The notes: generated by a model not told the origin, from the letters alone. Counted from the first letter of the stretch, positions 25,028-34,372 are shown. The stretch is 41,019 nt of DNA from Chloroflexota bacterium (GCA_013388745.1 JACAER010000021.1:1-41019); one strand, 5' to 3'. Translations and numbers: made by a program.

Positions 25028-25463
25028 AACCGCATCCCCAATTTAGCTGTCTGCCTGACTTCACATGCCCTGAGCTAACTCCGTTGACTTGCGTGGCGCT
25101 GAAACCGTCCTCAATTTCATGGTAGGGGCAAAGGCCGGGTGGCGTAACCCCCGTTTTGGGGGGCTGGCCTACGTAAAAGGGGGGAATAGGTTGTAAAAAA
25201 GGGTAAAAACACTCAGAAATTAGGGGGTAACGGCAGAGCAAGCGCCTCTTTTTATAACCCCTAAAAACCTTTCAGAATTATAATTGGATAAAGTCGAGTT
25301 CAGTGCGCTTGCCGCGTTTTTGTCTGGGCTGCGCCTTCAGCGGCGGTGATAGATACTAAGCATTTGCTCATTTGCCGAAGCGCGGGCAGACCGTTAAGAT
25401 AGGTTGTGTAGCAGGTTTAACCTGACTCAAGTTCTACGCCTATAGAAAAGGATTTTGGGGAAA
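25028..25463. other. 436-bp intergenic region with two hairpins
   Basis: It holds a GTAGGGGC-type palindromic element (about 25120-25170, with a CCCCC-GTTTT-GGGGG hairpin near 25148-25163), an inverted repeat TTAGGGG (25220-25226) / CCCCTAA (25258-25264) enclosing a GC-rich inner sequence, and CAGGTT-T-AACCTG at 25412-25424. TATAAT at 25279-25284 could start a long (about 170-base) leader for the gene at 25464, without a clear -35. No protein-like frame was found. Confidence 0.45.
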
Positions 25464-26873
25464 ATGAAGAGACTATCGTTTTTGTTGATGCTGGTTTTGT
25501 TGGTCGCGGCGCTGCCGGTGCTGGCGCAGGATGATATGGGGTTTCCCGATTTCATCCAGCACAGCGAATGCAGCGAAGACCTGACAGGGCAGAATATCGA
25601 AATTCTGCACTTTGGCGATCTGAGCGGCTCCTATGCCTTCATCACCCAGCCGCTGCTGGCGGGATTGGGCGACGCCATCGCGTACTATAATGACCACGGC
25701 GGGGTCTGCGGCGCCACGTTGTCGCAGCGCTTCGAGGATACCGCGGGCGACCCCGACCAGGTGTTGGCGGCCTATGACCGCTTCTCCACCGAAGACCCCA
25801 AGCCGCAGGTGCTGGTGCTGTATGCCTCAGGCGATGCCGAGGCCCTGCGTGACCGCGTGGCCGAAGACGAAATCCCGGTGCTGATCTCCGCCGGTTCTGT
25901 GCCCGGTCTGTACGGCGAAGACGGCCAGACCCCCGGCTGGATTTTCGCCACCAACCCGCTCTATACCGATCAGCTCGGCTCGTTCTGCCAGTTTGTCGGC
26001 CAGGATCCCATGGACATGTTCCCGGAAAACCCGACCCTGGGCTACATTAGCTGGGAAGGCGCTTTTGGCCGCGCCGCCGATACCGCCGAAACGCGCGCCT
26101 ACTGCGCCGAACAGGGTGTAAACTGGGGCGGCTCGGAATTCTTCCTGCCCATCACCACCGATATCAGCACGCAGGTGCAAAATCTGGTGGATGCCGGCGC
26201 CAATATTCTCTACACCAACTCGCTGGCGACCGGCCCCGCGCTGGTGGCCAGCACCGTCGTGAATCTCGGCCTGGAAGATCAGGTCGTGCTGGCCGGTGTC
26301 AACTGGGCGCTCGATACGTCGGTGGGGCTGCTTGGCCAGGGCACCTTCGGCGCAGACGGCCTGCCTTCCACCAACGGCCTGATCGGCTCTGCGCCTTTCT
26401 ATTGGTGGACAGAACGCTCGCAGCCCGGTATCGCGCTGATTAACGAAGTCGTCGAAGGCGTGGAAGCGGCTAACCCCGGCACACGCCCGCCGCAGGCGCG
26501 CAATATCGCTTACCTGCTCGGCTGGCAGACGGTTGACCTGTACACCGAAATTTATATCCAGACGGCCAACCGTGTGGGCTTCGCCAACATCACCGGCGCC
26601 GACATCAAGGAAACCGTCGAAGCGCTGGATTACAGCCCGCTCGGCCTGACCGACATTAACTTCCAGGAAGGCCGCCGTTCGACCAGCGCCAACCGTATCG
26701 CCATGATGGCCTATCTGGGCGAGGATGGCGCTACGCCCGCCAGCGCCGATAACCCGCCGCTGGTGCTGACGGTTGGCGATCGCCAGATTCTCGTGCCCAT
26801 CCTGGTCCCGCTGACCGATTTCGTGGATGCGCCGGATCTGCGTCCGGGCGGCGCCGACGTGCCCGCGAGTTAG
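25464..26873 (+). CDS. LivK-like periplasmic binding protein of an ABC transporter
   Basis: A 469-aa secreted protein. The N-terminus is a Sec signal (MKRLSFLLMLVLLVAALPV then LAQDD) without a lipobox cysteine. The mature part is a type I periplasmic-binding fold of the branched-chain amino acid/urea/short-chain-amide family: IEILHFGDLSGSYA, IAYYNDHGGVCGATL, FEDTAGDPDQVLAAYDRF, VLISAGSVPGLYG, TTDISTQVQNLVDAGANILY. ATG 25464 follows a TTGGGG; the exact ribosome site is weak. A strong terminator follows, so the LivF-like gene downstream has its own promoter or depends on read-through. Ligand unknown. Confidence 0.85.
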   Translation: MKRLSFLLMLVLLVAALPVLAQDDMGFPDFIQHSECSEDLTGQNIEILHFGDLSGSYAFITQPLLAGLGDAIAYYNDHGGVCGATLSQRFEDTAGDPDQVLAAYDRFSTEDPKPQVLVLYASGDAEALRDRVAEDEIPVLISAGSVPGLYGEDGQTPGWIFATNPLYTDQLGSFCQFVGQDPMDMFPENPTLGYISWEGAFGRAADTAETRAYCAEQGVNWGGSEFFLPITTDISTQVQNLVDAGANILYTNSLATGPALVASTVVNLGLEDQVVLAGVNWALDTSVGLLGQGTFGADGLPSTNGLIGSAPFYWWTERSQPGIALINEVVEGVEAANPGTRPPQARNIAYLLGWQTVDLYTEIYIQTANRVGFANITGADIKETVEALDYSPLGLTDINFQEGRRSTSANRIAMMAYLGEDGATPASADNPPLVLTVGDRQILVPILVPLTDFVDAPDLRPGGADVPAS

Positions 26874-26910
26874 GCGCGCCAGTGTTGCCTATGTGTAAAT
26901 AAGCAAGCAT

Positions 26911-26943
26911 GGGGGCAGCTTTCAGCGGCTGCCCCCGTTTTTT
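26911..26943 (+). terminator. Intrinsic terminator after the LivK-like gene
   Basis: A 9-bp GC-rich stem (GGGGGCAGC / GCTGCCCCC) with an 8-base loop, followed by G and six T. It separates the binding-protein gene from the LivF-like gene, so read-through or an internal promoter is needed for the next genes. Confidence 0.85.
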
Positions 26944-26958
26944 ACCAAAGGACAGGCG

Positions 26959-27753
<795 letters not shown>

Positions 27754-27768
27754 GCGAAGGAGAATGCT

Positions 27769-28977
27769 TTGAATATTGAACAACGTCTGCGCGAACAGAT
27801 CGCCTATGCCTATCAGCACGCGCCGGCTGTCCGCAAGCTCCTGGATGGCGCCGGTGTCCAGCCGCAGGACATCCACAGCGCCGCCGATCTGGTGAACATC
27901 CCGGTGACCAGCAAAGATCGCCTGATCGAAATGCAGCGCGAAGACCCGCCCTTCGGCGGTTTATTGGCCATCGACGCCGATTCGCTGCCGCATATTTTTA
28001 TCTCGCCCGGACCCATCTATGACCCGCAGCGCTATCTGGCGGCCAGCGACGGCAATCTGGCGGCGCTGCATTATCTCGGCATTGGCAAAGGCGACCGCGT
28101 GATCAACGCCTTTTTGTATCATCTGACGCCGGCGGGTTTGCTGATGGACGAAGCGCTGCGCGCCGTCGGCGCGACCGTGATCCCCAGCGGCCCCGGCAAC
28201 ACCGAACTGCAAGTCATGCTCATCGACGCGCTGAAAGTGAGCGGCTATGTGGGGACGCCCAGTTTTCTGGCCACGCTGTTCGACATGGCCCTCAAATTCG
28301 GCTTCGACCCGCGCACGATGGCGCTGAAAAAAGCCTTTTTGAGCGCCGAACCGTATCCGCCGTCGCTGCGCGCGCGCTTCGAAGGCGAATATGGCATGAA
28401 GACCACCAACGCCTATGGCACAGCCGATCTGGGTTTTGTCGGCTATTCCATTGACCAGATCCCCGGTTTCTGCGTGGTGGACGATCTGTTTTTAGAAGTG
28501 GTGGATCCGGCGACGGGCGCGCCTGTGCCAGCCGGCGAGGCCGGCGAAGTCGTGGCGACGAGCTTCAACCGCGTGTATCCATTGGTGCGCTTCGGCACGG
28601 GCGATCTCGGCGCCCTGGCCCCCGGCGATCATCCGGCGGCCGCCGGACGCCAGCATTTGCTCGGCCTGTTGGGGCGCAGCGGCGACGCCATCAAGGTGCG
28701 CGGCATGTTCCTGCACCCCAATCAGATCGGCATGGCGGTAGCGAAAGTGCCGCAGATCAAACGCGCGCAGGCTATCATCACGCTCGCGGGCAACCGCGAC
28801 CAGATCACGCTTCGCATTGAGCTTGCGCCGGAACACGCCGGCGCAGACGTGAGCGAAGAGATCAAGCAGCAGGTACAGAACGCCGCCCGCCTCAAGGTGG
28901 ACGCGGTCGAAGTCGTGGAAGCCGGCGCTATCGACCCGGCGCAGCGCATGGTCAAAGACCAGCGCAAATGGGATTAG
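27769..28977 (+). CDS. Phenylacetate-CoA ligase-like AMP-forming enzyme
   Basis: A 402-aa protein of the PaaK/AMP-binding superfamily. The start is TTG 27769, with GAAGGAG six bases upstream; no ATG fits. It contains TTNAYGTADLGFVGYS (the Y-G-x-x-[DE] region), and the C-terminal hinge GRSGDAIKVRGMFLHPNQI with the usual KVRG. The glycine-rich AMP loop SSGTTGxPT of typical adenylating enzymes is replaced by FISPGPIYDPQRY. It is probably coupled to the LivF-like gene, and in many bacteria PaaK-like ligases sit beside Liv transporters. The substrate is likely an aromatic or other carboxylic acid brought in by the transporter; this is inference. Confidence 0.85.
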   Translation: MNIEQRLREQIAYAYQHAPAVRKLLDGAGVQPQDIHSAADLVNIPVTSKDRLIEMQREDPPFGGLLAIDADSLPHIFISPGPIYDPQRYLAASDGNLAALHYLGIGKGDRVINAFLYHLTPAGLLMDEALRAVGATVIPSGPGNTELQVMLIDALKVSGYVGTPSFLATLFDMALKFGFDPRTMALKKAFLSAEPYPPSLRARFEGEYGMKTTNAYGTADLGFVGYSIDQIPGFCVVDDLFLEVVDPATGAPVPAGEAGEVVATSFNRVYPLVRFGTGDLGALAPGDHPAAAGRQHLLGLLGRSGDAIKVRGMFLHPNQIGMAVAKVPQIKRAQAIITLAGNRDQITLRIELAPEHAGADVSEEIKQQVQNAARLKVDAVEVVEAGAIDPAQRMVKDQRKWD

Positions 28978-28983
28978 AAGCGC

Positions 28984-29796
28984 TCAGGCGGCGGCGGCGG
29001 CGGCGCGCAGCGCATCGCGCAGGCTTACGCTTTCGCGAATCGCGTTGACCTCTAACAGGCCGTGCGGGCCGGGGCCTTTCAGGTATTTGATGCAGACGAC
29101 GCCGGTATATGCCGCGTCTTTCAGCGCTTGCGCCACGCGCCGAATATCGATGCGCCCGCGCTCAAAAGGCGTTTGGAGCTGCGCGCGCGCCGCCTGGCGG
29201 ATTTGCACGTGGCGCGCCTGCGGCAGCAGTGCCGCGATCTCGTCGTGGAATACATCCTGACACACCAGCGCCGCCCAATCGAGCGTCAGCGCCAGCCCAG
29301 GCACGTCTTGCAGCAGTTGGCGGGTCATGGCCGGCGTCTGCGTCAGCGAATCCATGTGCGGCTCGATGCTGATGCGCAGGCCCGCTTTTTGCCCCGCCTC
29401 CAGCATCTCGCGCAGCGCGTCGCGCGCCCGCCCATAGGCCCCGCTGTCTTCCAGCGTGTGCGCCAGCCCCGGCGAGAGCGTGATTCCCGGCGTGCCCAGC
29501 GCCTGCGCGAAGGGCAGCAGCGCTTTGAACAGGTCGATTTCTTTGCGCCGCCGCTCGTCGTCGGCCAGCGAGATGCGCGGCAGCATCAGATACAGATCGC
29601 TCACGTCGAGATTAAAGGCGTCGAGATCGCTTTTGATTTCGGCCGCGAATTTGCGCGGCTCAGCGGCGGCGCGCTGCGCGTTCAGATGCGCGCCGCTGCC
29701 AATATCCACGCTGCGGAAGCCCAACCGCGCGATCGTGCCCAGCGCTTCCGCCAGCGTCAGATCGTTAAAAGCCCACGTGTGACACGAAAAGTGCAT
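28984..29796 (-). CDS. Sugar phosphate isomerase/epimerase (xylose-isomerase-like TIM barrel)
   Basis: A 270-aa AP_endonuc_2-type TIM barrel. Candidate metal ligands lie in the expected strands: LRISIEPHMDS (Glu), LALTLDWAAL (Asp), ARHVQIRQAAR (His), and CIKYLKG near the end. The N-terminus MHFSCHTWAFNDLTLAEALG is typical of this family. It is convergent with the PaaK-like gene, with six bases between the stops. The exact substrate cannot be read from the sequence; members include epimerases and dehydratases acting on sugars or inositols. Confidence 0.85.
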   Translation of the reverse strand: MHFSCHTWAFNDLTLAEALGTIARLGFRSVDIGSGAHLNAQRAAAEPRKFAAEIKSDLDAFNLDVSDLYLMLPRISLADDERRRKEIDLFKALLPFAQALGTPGITLSPGLAHTLEDSGAYGRARDALREMLEAGQKAGLRISIEPHMDSLTQTPAMTRQLLQDVPGLALTLDWAALVCQDVFHDEIAALLPQARHVQIRQAARAQLQTPFERGRIDIRRVAQALKDAAYTGVVCIKYLKGPGPHGLLEVNAIRESVSLRDALRAAAAAA

Positions 29797-29807
29797 AAAC
29801 GCGCTTT

Positions 29808-29978
29808 CTAGCCAGACAATGGCGAAAAATCCGTAATGGCTTTCAGCGGGATTTTCAGTCTTGTCGCCGCTGCTGCTTGTTTTACATCTGAGGATAAATG
29901 CAGACGCTTTTCGAGGATATGGAGAATTGTCGCTTCCAGTTCTTTCTGGGCCATGTCGCCCACACGCCGGGTGCTCAT
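29808..29978 (-). CDS. Small helical protein of unknown function
   Basis: A 56-aa frame from ATG 29978 with a perfect AGGAGG about ten bases upstream, which makes it a likely gene despite its size. It is Lys/Ala/Glu-rich and helical (AQKELEATILHILEKRLHLS, then VKQAAAATRLKIPLKAITDF). It lies upstream of the TIM-barrel gene on the same strand, 11 bases apart, so the two are probably cotranscribed. No family recognised. Confidence 0.55.
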   Translation of the reverse strand: MSTRRVGDMAQKELEATILHILEKRLHLSSDVKQAAAATRLKIPLKAITDFSPLSG

Positions 29979-30059
29979 CGTTTCACAACCTCCTGCCGCT
30001 TTTCTCACGGCGTTATTATCTCACATTGTTATAGTTTGGACACCTATAAGGTGAACATT

Positions 30060-30473
30060 ATGCCGATTGATCTGTACTGGGACAACCACGACAAAACCGT
30101 GCTGCTCTGCGCGTTCCGCGCGCGCTGGACATGGGACGAACTGTACGCCATGCTGGCCGCTGCGCAGCAGGTCAGCGCCCAACAGCCGCAGCGTGTCGCG
30201 CTGATTCTGGATATCGGCGGCTTGGGCGCGCCGGGCGGGGCGCTGCTCTCGCGTGCGGGCCTGGCACACGCTCAACGCCTGCTGGCGCTGAACAAGGCGG
30301 GCGAACGCGGCGCGATCGTCATCGCCGGGCAAAACGGCCTGCTGAGAACGCTTTTCGAGACGCTGCAAAAAATGGACAGTCGCGCTGTGCAGGACGTGTA
30401 TTTCGCGCCGAATGTGGAAGCGGCGCGGGCGCTGCTGCGCGCCGACCGCACGCCCCCACGCGCGCGGCGCTGA
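30060..30473 (+). CDS. STAS-like small protein (paralogue of the gene at 13541)
   Basis: A 137-aa protein. AAGGTGA lies six bases before ATG 30060. The pattern strand (LYWDNHDKTVLLCAF), helix (TWDELYAMLAAAQQV), strand (RVALILDIGG), helix, strand (RGAIVIAGQN), helix (LLRTLFETLQKM) resembles STAS/SpoIIAA-like folds and matches the gene at 13541 along its length. The tail is basic (Arg/Pro-rich). Divergent from the small gene at 29978. Function unknown. Confidence 0.7.
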   Translation: MPIDLYWDNHDKTVLLCAFRARWTWDELYAMLAAAQQVSAQQPQRVALILDIGGLGAPGGALLSRAGLAHAQRLLALNKAGERGAIVIAGQNGLLRTLFETLQKMDSRAVQDVYFAPNVEAARALLRADRTPPRARR

Positions 30474-30570
30474 GGAATAGGCAGCCTTTAATGCTAAAGC
30501 CTGCGTCTGGTTGGCGCGCAGGTTTGCTCGTCACTGTAAAGCCGCCTTCACGCATTGTACCCCGCCTGAC

Positions 30571-30605
30571 AAAAAGCAGCCCCGCTGCGCCCGCAGCAGG
30601 ACTGC
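30571..30605 (-). terminator. Intrinsic terminator of fabI
   Basis: On the - strand a 14-bp stem (GCAGTCCTGCTGCG / CGCAGCGGGGCTGC, with two G-U pairs) is followed by five T. It lies 26 bases after the fabI stop. Confidence 0.85.
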
Positions 30606-30631
30606 CCCCTCTTCACCCACCAGGCGGCGCG

Positions 30632-31435
30632 TTATTTGTCCAGTTCGCGCAGTTCTTCTTCGCTGGCTGTCAGCCCCAGGACGTTATAACCGCCATCAAC
30701 GTGCAGAATTTCGCCCGTCACCATGCGGCTCATATCGGAAGCCAGCCACAGCGCCGCCTGCCCCACGTCGTCCTGCGTGACCACATCGCGCATGGGCGCG
30801 GCTTTCTCGAACGATTTATACAGGGTGCGGAAACCCGGCACGCCCATCGCCGCCAGCGTTTTGATCGGCCCGGCGCTGATAGCGTTGACACGGATGCGGC
30901 GCGGCCCCATGTCTGCCGCCAGATAGCGCGTCATGGTTTCCAGCGCGGCTTTGGCGACAGCCATAGCATTGTACTTGGGCATGACTTTTTCGGCGGCGTA
31001 ATACGTCAGGCTCATGACGCTGCCGCCGTTGGGCATCAGCGGTTCGGCGCGCTTGCACATGGCGATCAGGCTGTAGGCGCTGATGTCCAGCGCCAGCTTA
31101 AAGCCGTCGCGCGAAATATCGATAAAGCGCCCGCCCATATCTTCACTGCGCGCATAGGCCACCGAATGCACCAGAATGTCCAGTTTGCCGTAACGTTCGC
31201 CGAACTTGGCGAAAATGCGGTCTAAGTCCTCATCGCGCTGCACATCGCATTCTTCGACAAACTCGCAGCCGATTTCCGCCGCCAGCGGCATCACGCGCTT
31301 GCCCAGCGCTTCGCCGGCATACGTCATGCCAATCTGCGCGCCCTCAGTATGAAAAGCTTTGGTAATCCCCCATGCGATCGAATTTTTATTCGCAACGCCG
31401 AAAATCAGCGCTGTCTTCCCTGCGAGCAATCCCAT
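30632..31435 (-). CDS. fabI: Enoyl-[acyl-carrier-protein] reductase (NADH)
   Basis: A 267-aa FabI. The NADH-binding start is [16 protein letters not shown], with [12 protein letters not shown] after the nucleotide site. The active site is [20 protein letters not shown] with Tyr-x6-Lys, the FabI spacing (normal SDRs have Tyr-x3-Lys). The end [14 protein letters not shown] is typical. It reduces trans-2-enoyl-ACP in the last step of each fatty-acid elongation cycle. AGGA eight bases before ATG 31435 supports the start. It appears as a single-gene unit with its own terminator. Confidence 0.96.
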   Translation of the reverse strand: MGLLAGKTALIFGVANKNSIAWGITKAFHTEGAQIGMTYAGEALGKRVMPLAAEIGCEFVEECDVQRDEDLDRIFAKFGERYGKLDILVHSVAYARSEDMGGRFIDISRDGFKLALDISAYSLIAMCKRAEPLMPNGGSVMSLTYYAAEKVMPKYNAMAVAKAALETMTRYLAADMGPRRIRVNAISAGPIKTLAAMGVPGFRTLYKSFEKAAPMRDVVTQDDVGQAALWLASDMSRMVTGEILHVDGGYNVLGLTASEEELRELDK

Positions 31436-31567
31436 AACAGCAGTCCTTTAGCGTGTGTGCAACATTGTGTTGGTGTGCCACCATTTCGTGATTAATGTAA
31501 CACGCGCCGGGGACAATCGCTACGGCAATCGGCAGATGCCAGCTCAATCTTACGCCTAACAGATGAC

Positions 31568-32377
31568 TTACCCGGCTTTCGCCAGCGCCGCCGCGATCAG
31601 TGCCGGCGTCATCTGGAAGCGCTGCGCGATCGTCGCCACTGGATCGCTGCCCAGGGCATGTTCTGTGCGCCCGCCATTGACGAACGATTCCAGCACGCCA
31701 ACCCCCTGCTGGCTGTGAAAGCGCCAGATGCGCCCTTCGCACACGCGCGTGATGATGACGCGATCCAAAAACAGACCGCTGCGGCCATAATCGGCGCTCA
31801 CCGCCGCGCGATAGGCGCTGTCGCTCACCGGAATATCGACCAGCGTATAGCAGTAGCGCCGCCCGTGCCGGTCGCGTTCGATCTGATAGCAGCAGTCGCC
31901 GCAGGGTGTCGCGCGGTAGGTGTGGAAAGCGCTGCTGCGGCTGCTGCGGTCGCTCTCTGCCAGCGGCACCGGCACGTACAGCGGCAGCCCGACATCCACC
32001 AGCCAGCGCTGTTCGCCGATCATGATAACCAGCGCGCTGTGGCAGCCTGTCAGCAAGTCCATGTCGTTGATCGTCAGATAGCCTTCAAAGCCCAGCGCGC
32101 GCAGCAGCGCCAGGAACGCATAATTCGTCTCGAAGCACGTGCCGCCTGTGCCCTGGGTCATGGCATCCTGCCAGAATTCCTGTGGCCAGCGGGCGCAGCG
32201 CGCCGTGTCGCTTTCGCGTTGGCGCTTGACGATGCGCGACACGCTTTCCCACGGCACCCGCCGCACATACGCCGCCACCAGCGCATCCAGAAACACACTG
32301 TCGGGCGCAGCCGGGCTGACTTGCAGATAATTCAGCACCGCGCGTGTGAGATTGGGACTGAGGGGAGAAGTAGGCAT
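31568..32377 (-). CDS. Arylamine N-acetyltransferase family protein
   Basis: A 269-aa NAT-fold enzyme. The Cys-His-Asp triad is visible: C81 in GTGGTCFETNYAFLALL, H113 in GCHSALVIMIGE, and D128 in RWLVDVGLP. Usual members have RGGxCxExN and VDVGFG; here the first is changed to GTGGTCFETN. It would transfer acetyl from acetyl-CoA to arylamines, or a related acyl. ATG 32377 is chosen; a GTG at 32383 in frame is possible. Divergent from the thioredoxin-like gene; the shared region holds an operator cluster. Confidence 0.85.
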   Translation of the reverse strand: MPTSPLSPNLTRAVLNYLQVSPAAPDSVFLDALVAAYVRRVPWESVSRIVKRQRESDTARCARWPQEFWQDAMTQGTGGTCFETNYAFLALLRALGFEGYLTINDMDLLTGCHSALVIMIGEQRWLVDVGLPLYVPVPLAESDRSSRSSAFHTYRATPCGDCCYQIERDRHGRRYCYTLVDIPVSDSAYRAAVSADYGRSGLFLDRVIITRVCEGRIWRFHSQQGVGVLESFVNGGRTEHALGSDPVATIAQRFQMTPALIAAALAKAG

Positions 32378-32413
32378 GTTCACTCTGTCTTGTTTACACC
32401 CTACCCATTTTAA

Positions 32414-32431
32414 TTGTGAAATACTTCACAA
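32414..32431. promoter_or_regulatory. Operator-like inverted repeat A
   Basis: TTGTGAA-ATAC-TTCACAA, a perfect 7-4-7 inverted repeat with the core GTGA-N6-TCAC. Located upstream of both the NAT gene (-) and the redox gene (+). Probably a SmtB/ArsR-type site. Confidence 0.6.
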
Positions 32432-32477
32432 AATACCTGTCACATGTCATGCTTTTTCCCTGTCTATCATCCTGTAT

Positions 32478-32495
32478 TCGTGAATTTTTTCACGA
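32478..32495. promoter_or_regulatory. Operator-like inverted repeat B
   Basis: TCGTGAA-TTTT-TTCACGA, perfect 7-4-7, the same core as site A and 64 bp from it centre to centre. Confidence 0.6.
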
Positions 32496-32537
32496 CATAT
32501 TAACCTTTGATGCAGTCCGTCCCCGACCGAAGTATAC

Positions 32538-32555
32538 TAGTGAAAAATCTCACAA
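32538..32555. promoter_or_regulatory. Operator-like inverted repeat C
   Basis: TAGTGAA-AAAT-CTCACAA, an imperfect copy keeping the GTGA-N6-TCAC core, 60 bp from site B. A half-site TTCACGA follows at 32624-32630, just before the redox gene. Confidence 0.5.
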
Positions 32556-32648
32556 AAGACGTGTGCAGTGTGTTACTACTCGCGCAGCCCGCCCATCCTG
32601 TACACTGAAAAGTGAGACATCATTTCACGATGGATTGAGGAAACACTT

Positions 32649-32912
32649 ATGTTGACGGTGAAAATTCTGGGTCCGGGCTGCGCCAATTGCGAGCGTTTGG
32701 AAGCCGAAGCGCGCGCCGCGCTGCAAGCGATCACCCCGCCGCTGGATTTTGCGGTTGAAAAAGTGACCGAAATGCAGGACATCATGGCCTATGGGGTGAT
32801 GAGCACGCCGGGATTGGTGATTAACGAACAATTGGTGTCTGAAGGTCGCGTGCCGCGCCGCGAGCAAATCGTGACATGGGCGCTGCAAATCCTGGAAGTG
32901 CAGGGACACTAA
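32649..32912 (+). CDS. Thioredoxin-like small redox protein (redox-active disulfide protein 2 type)
   Basis: An 87-aa thioredoxin-fold protein: VKILGPGCANCERLEAEARAA (split here) with the CxxC redox motif GCANC, then VTEMQDIMAYGVMSTPGLVI with the cis-proline TP, and a short C-terminal helix. This is the thioredoxin_3/redox-disulfide-2 family, usually encoded with an ArsR regulator and a DUF318/ArsP-type permease. GAGG eight bases before ATG 32649 supports the start. Three operators precede it and a permease stub follows; no regulator gene is adjacent. Confidence 0.9.
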   Translation: MLTVKILGPGCANCERLEAEARAALQAITPPLDFAVEKVTEMQDIMAYGVMSTPGLVINEQLVSEGRVPRREQIVTWALQILEVQGH

Positions 32913-33016
32913 GCGCATACGCGCACGGCAGCACACGGTCACGCAGGGCAGTCGCGCCCGCTGGCTTTCGGCCAATCCCTGACCTGACAAGCGCTGGACA
33001 GCGTTAGCCTTCAGAA

Positions 33017-33163
33017 ATGTCGGTTGTCGCGTTGAGCGTGCCGGAAATGATTATCCTGCGCCGGGTGCTCAAGTCCCGCCTGATCGCCATCTATGTCGCT
33101 GTCCTCACGGTGAATATCATCGTCACGGGCTGTGTCTTTAACGGGCTGCTGGCCGCGCGCTGA
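33017..33163 (+). pseudogene. C-terminal stub of a DUF318/ArsP-type permease
   Basis: A 48-residue frame beginning MSVVALSVPEMIILRRVLKS, followed by LIAIYVAVLTVNIIVTGCVFN: it matches the last membrane segment and loop of permeases usually paired with thioredoxin_3. An in-frame stop lies four codons upstream of the ATG and no earlier part of the permease is present. The gene was deleted down to this tail. The rest of 32913-33280 holds nothing recognisable. Confidence 0.65.
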
Positions 33164-33280
33164 ACACAATCCCCGCAATCGCATAAACTTGCCGGATACT
33201 CAGGCGGGGCGGCATTTGGCTTTCGCGTCTGGCGGTGCTACTATTGCCCTATGTATTTCCGCCACCTGTGAGGGCCGCCC

Positions 33281-34300
33281 ATGACCGACAGCGATCCCGA
33301 AGTCATACGTGTGGTCGTAACTGTCAACCTCGGCGATGAACTGCTTGAGCAGCTGCGCGAGGTTTCGCCGCGCCTGCATATCGAACGCCACTTTCCCAAT
33401 GTCCCAGAAACCGTCTGGCACGACGCCGACATCCTCTACACCCAGAATCGCTTCCCGCAGCCGGAACAAGCGCCGCGCCTGCGCTGGATTCAACTGCACT
33501 TCGCCGGTATTGACCACACGCTGAAAGAGCCGATTATTCAGAGCGAAGATGTCGAAGTGACAACGGCCAGCGGTGTCCACAGCACGCATATGGCCGAATT
33601 TTGTCTGGGCATGATGCTGGCCTTCATGTACAAAATCCCGCTCCTGGTCGAACTCAAAGCGCGCAGCGAATGGCCAGAAAACCGCTATCAGCTTTTCGCG
33701 CCGCACGGCTTGCGCGGCCTAACGCTCGGCATTTTCGGCTACGGCAGTATTGGCCGCGAACTGGCGCGTATGGCCGATGCCCTCGGTATGCGTGTGCTGG
33801 TCAGCAAGCGCGATGTTAAACACCCCGCCGATACAGGCTATCAGGATGAGGGGCTGGGCGACCCGACAGGCGATATTCCCGCCCGCATTTACCCGCCGCA
33901 AGCGCTGGCCTCGATGGCGAGCGAATGCGATTTTCTGGCGCTTCTCGCGCCGCTCACCAAAGACACGCGGCACATCGTGAACGAGCAGGTGCTAAAATCC
34001 ATGAAAAAGACCGCGGTGCTGATCAACGCGGCGCGCGGCGGGTTGGTGGACGAGGCGGCGCTGATTTCGGCGCTCGCCAGCGAAACCATTGCCGGCGCGG
34101 CGCTCGATGTCTTCGAGGAAGAACCGCTGCCCAAAAGCAGCCCGCTCTGGAATCTCGATCACGTCATCATCAGCCCGCACGCCTCCGGCAATAACGCCTT
34201 TTACAACCAGCGCGCCGCCCAGATCTTCGCCGAAAATTTGCGGCGTTACCTGGGAAAAGAGCCGCTGCTGAACCGGATTGACCGCGAAAAAGGCTATTGA
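33281..34300 (+). CDS. D-isomer specific 2-hydroxyacid dehydrogenase
   Basis: A 339-aa NAD-dependent dehydrogenase: TLGIFGYGSIGRELARMADAL is the dinucleotide loop (split here), with catalytic Arg in NAARGGLVDE, Glu in VFEEEPLP and His in ISPHASG. An insert of about 25 residues (around GYQDEGLGDPTGDIPARIY) after the second strand is longer than usual. GAGGG seven bases before ATG 33281. Substrate not predictable; related enzymes act on 2-hydroxy acids such as glyoxylate/glycerate. Confidence 0.92.
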   Translation: MTDSDPEVIRVVVTVNLGDELLEQLREVSPRLHIERHFPNVPETVWHDADILYTQNRFPQPEQAPRLRWIQLHFAGIDHTLKEPIIQSEDVEVTTASGVHSTHMAEFCLGMMLAFMYKIPLLVELKARSEWPENRYQLFAPHGLRGLTLGIFGYGSIGRELARMADALGMRVLVSKRDVKHPADTGYQDEGLGDPTGDIPARIYPPQALASMASECDFLALLAPLTKDTRHIVNEQVLKSMKKTAVLINAARGGLVDEAALISALASETIAGAALDVFEEEPLPKSSPLWNLDHVIISPHASGNNAFYNQRAAQIFAENLRRYLGKEPLLNRIDREKGY

Positions 34301-34372
34301 ACAAAGCCGCCCATTGGCGTTGCTGCCCGCTGCCGTTATAATCGCCCATATTAACAGCTACGGAGATGGTGG

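Noticed and set aside
25220..25264. Riboswitch candidate before the LivK-like gene.
   Set aside because: Only one outer stem is visible, no known conserved riboswitch core was recognised, and it lies 200 bases from the gene.
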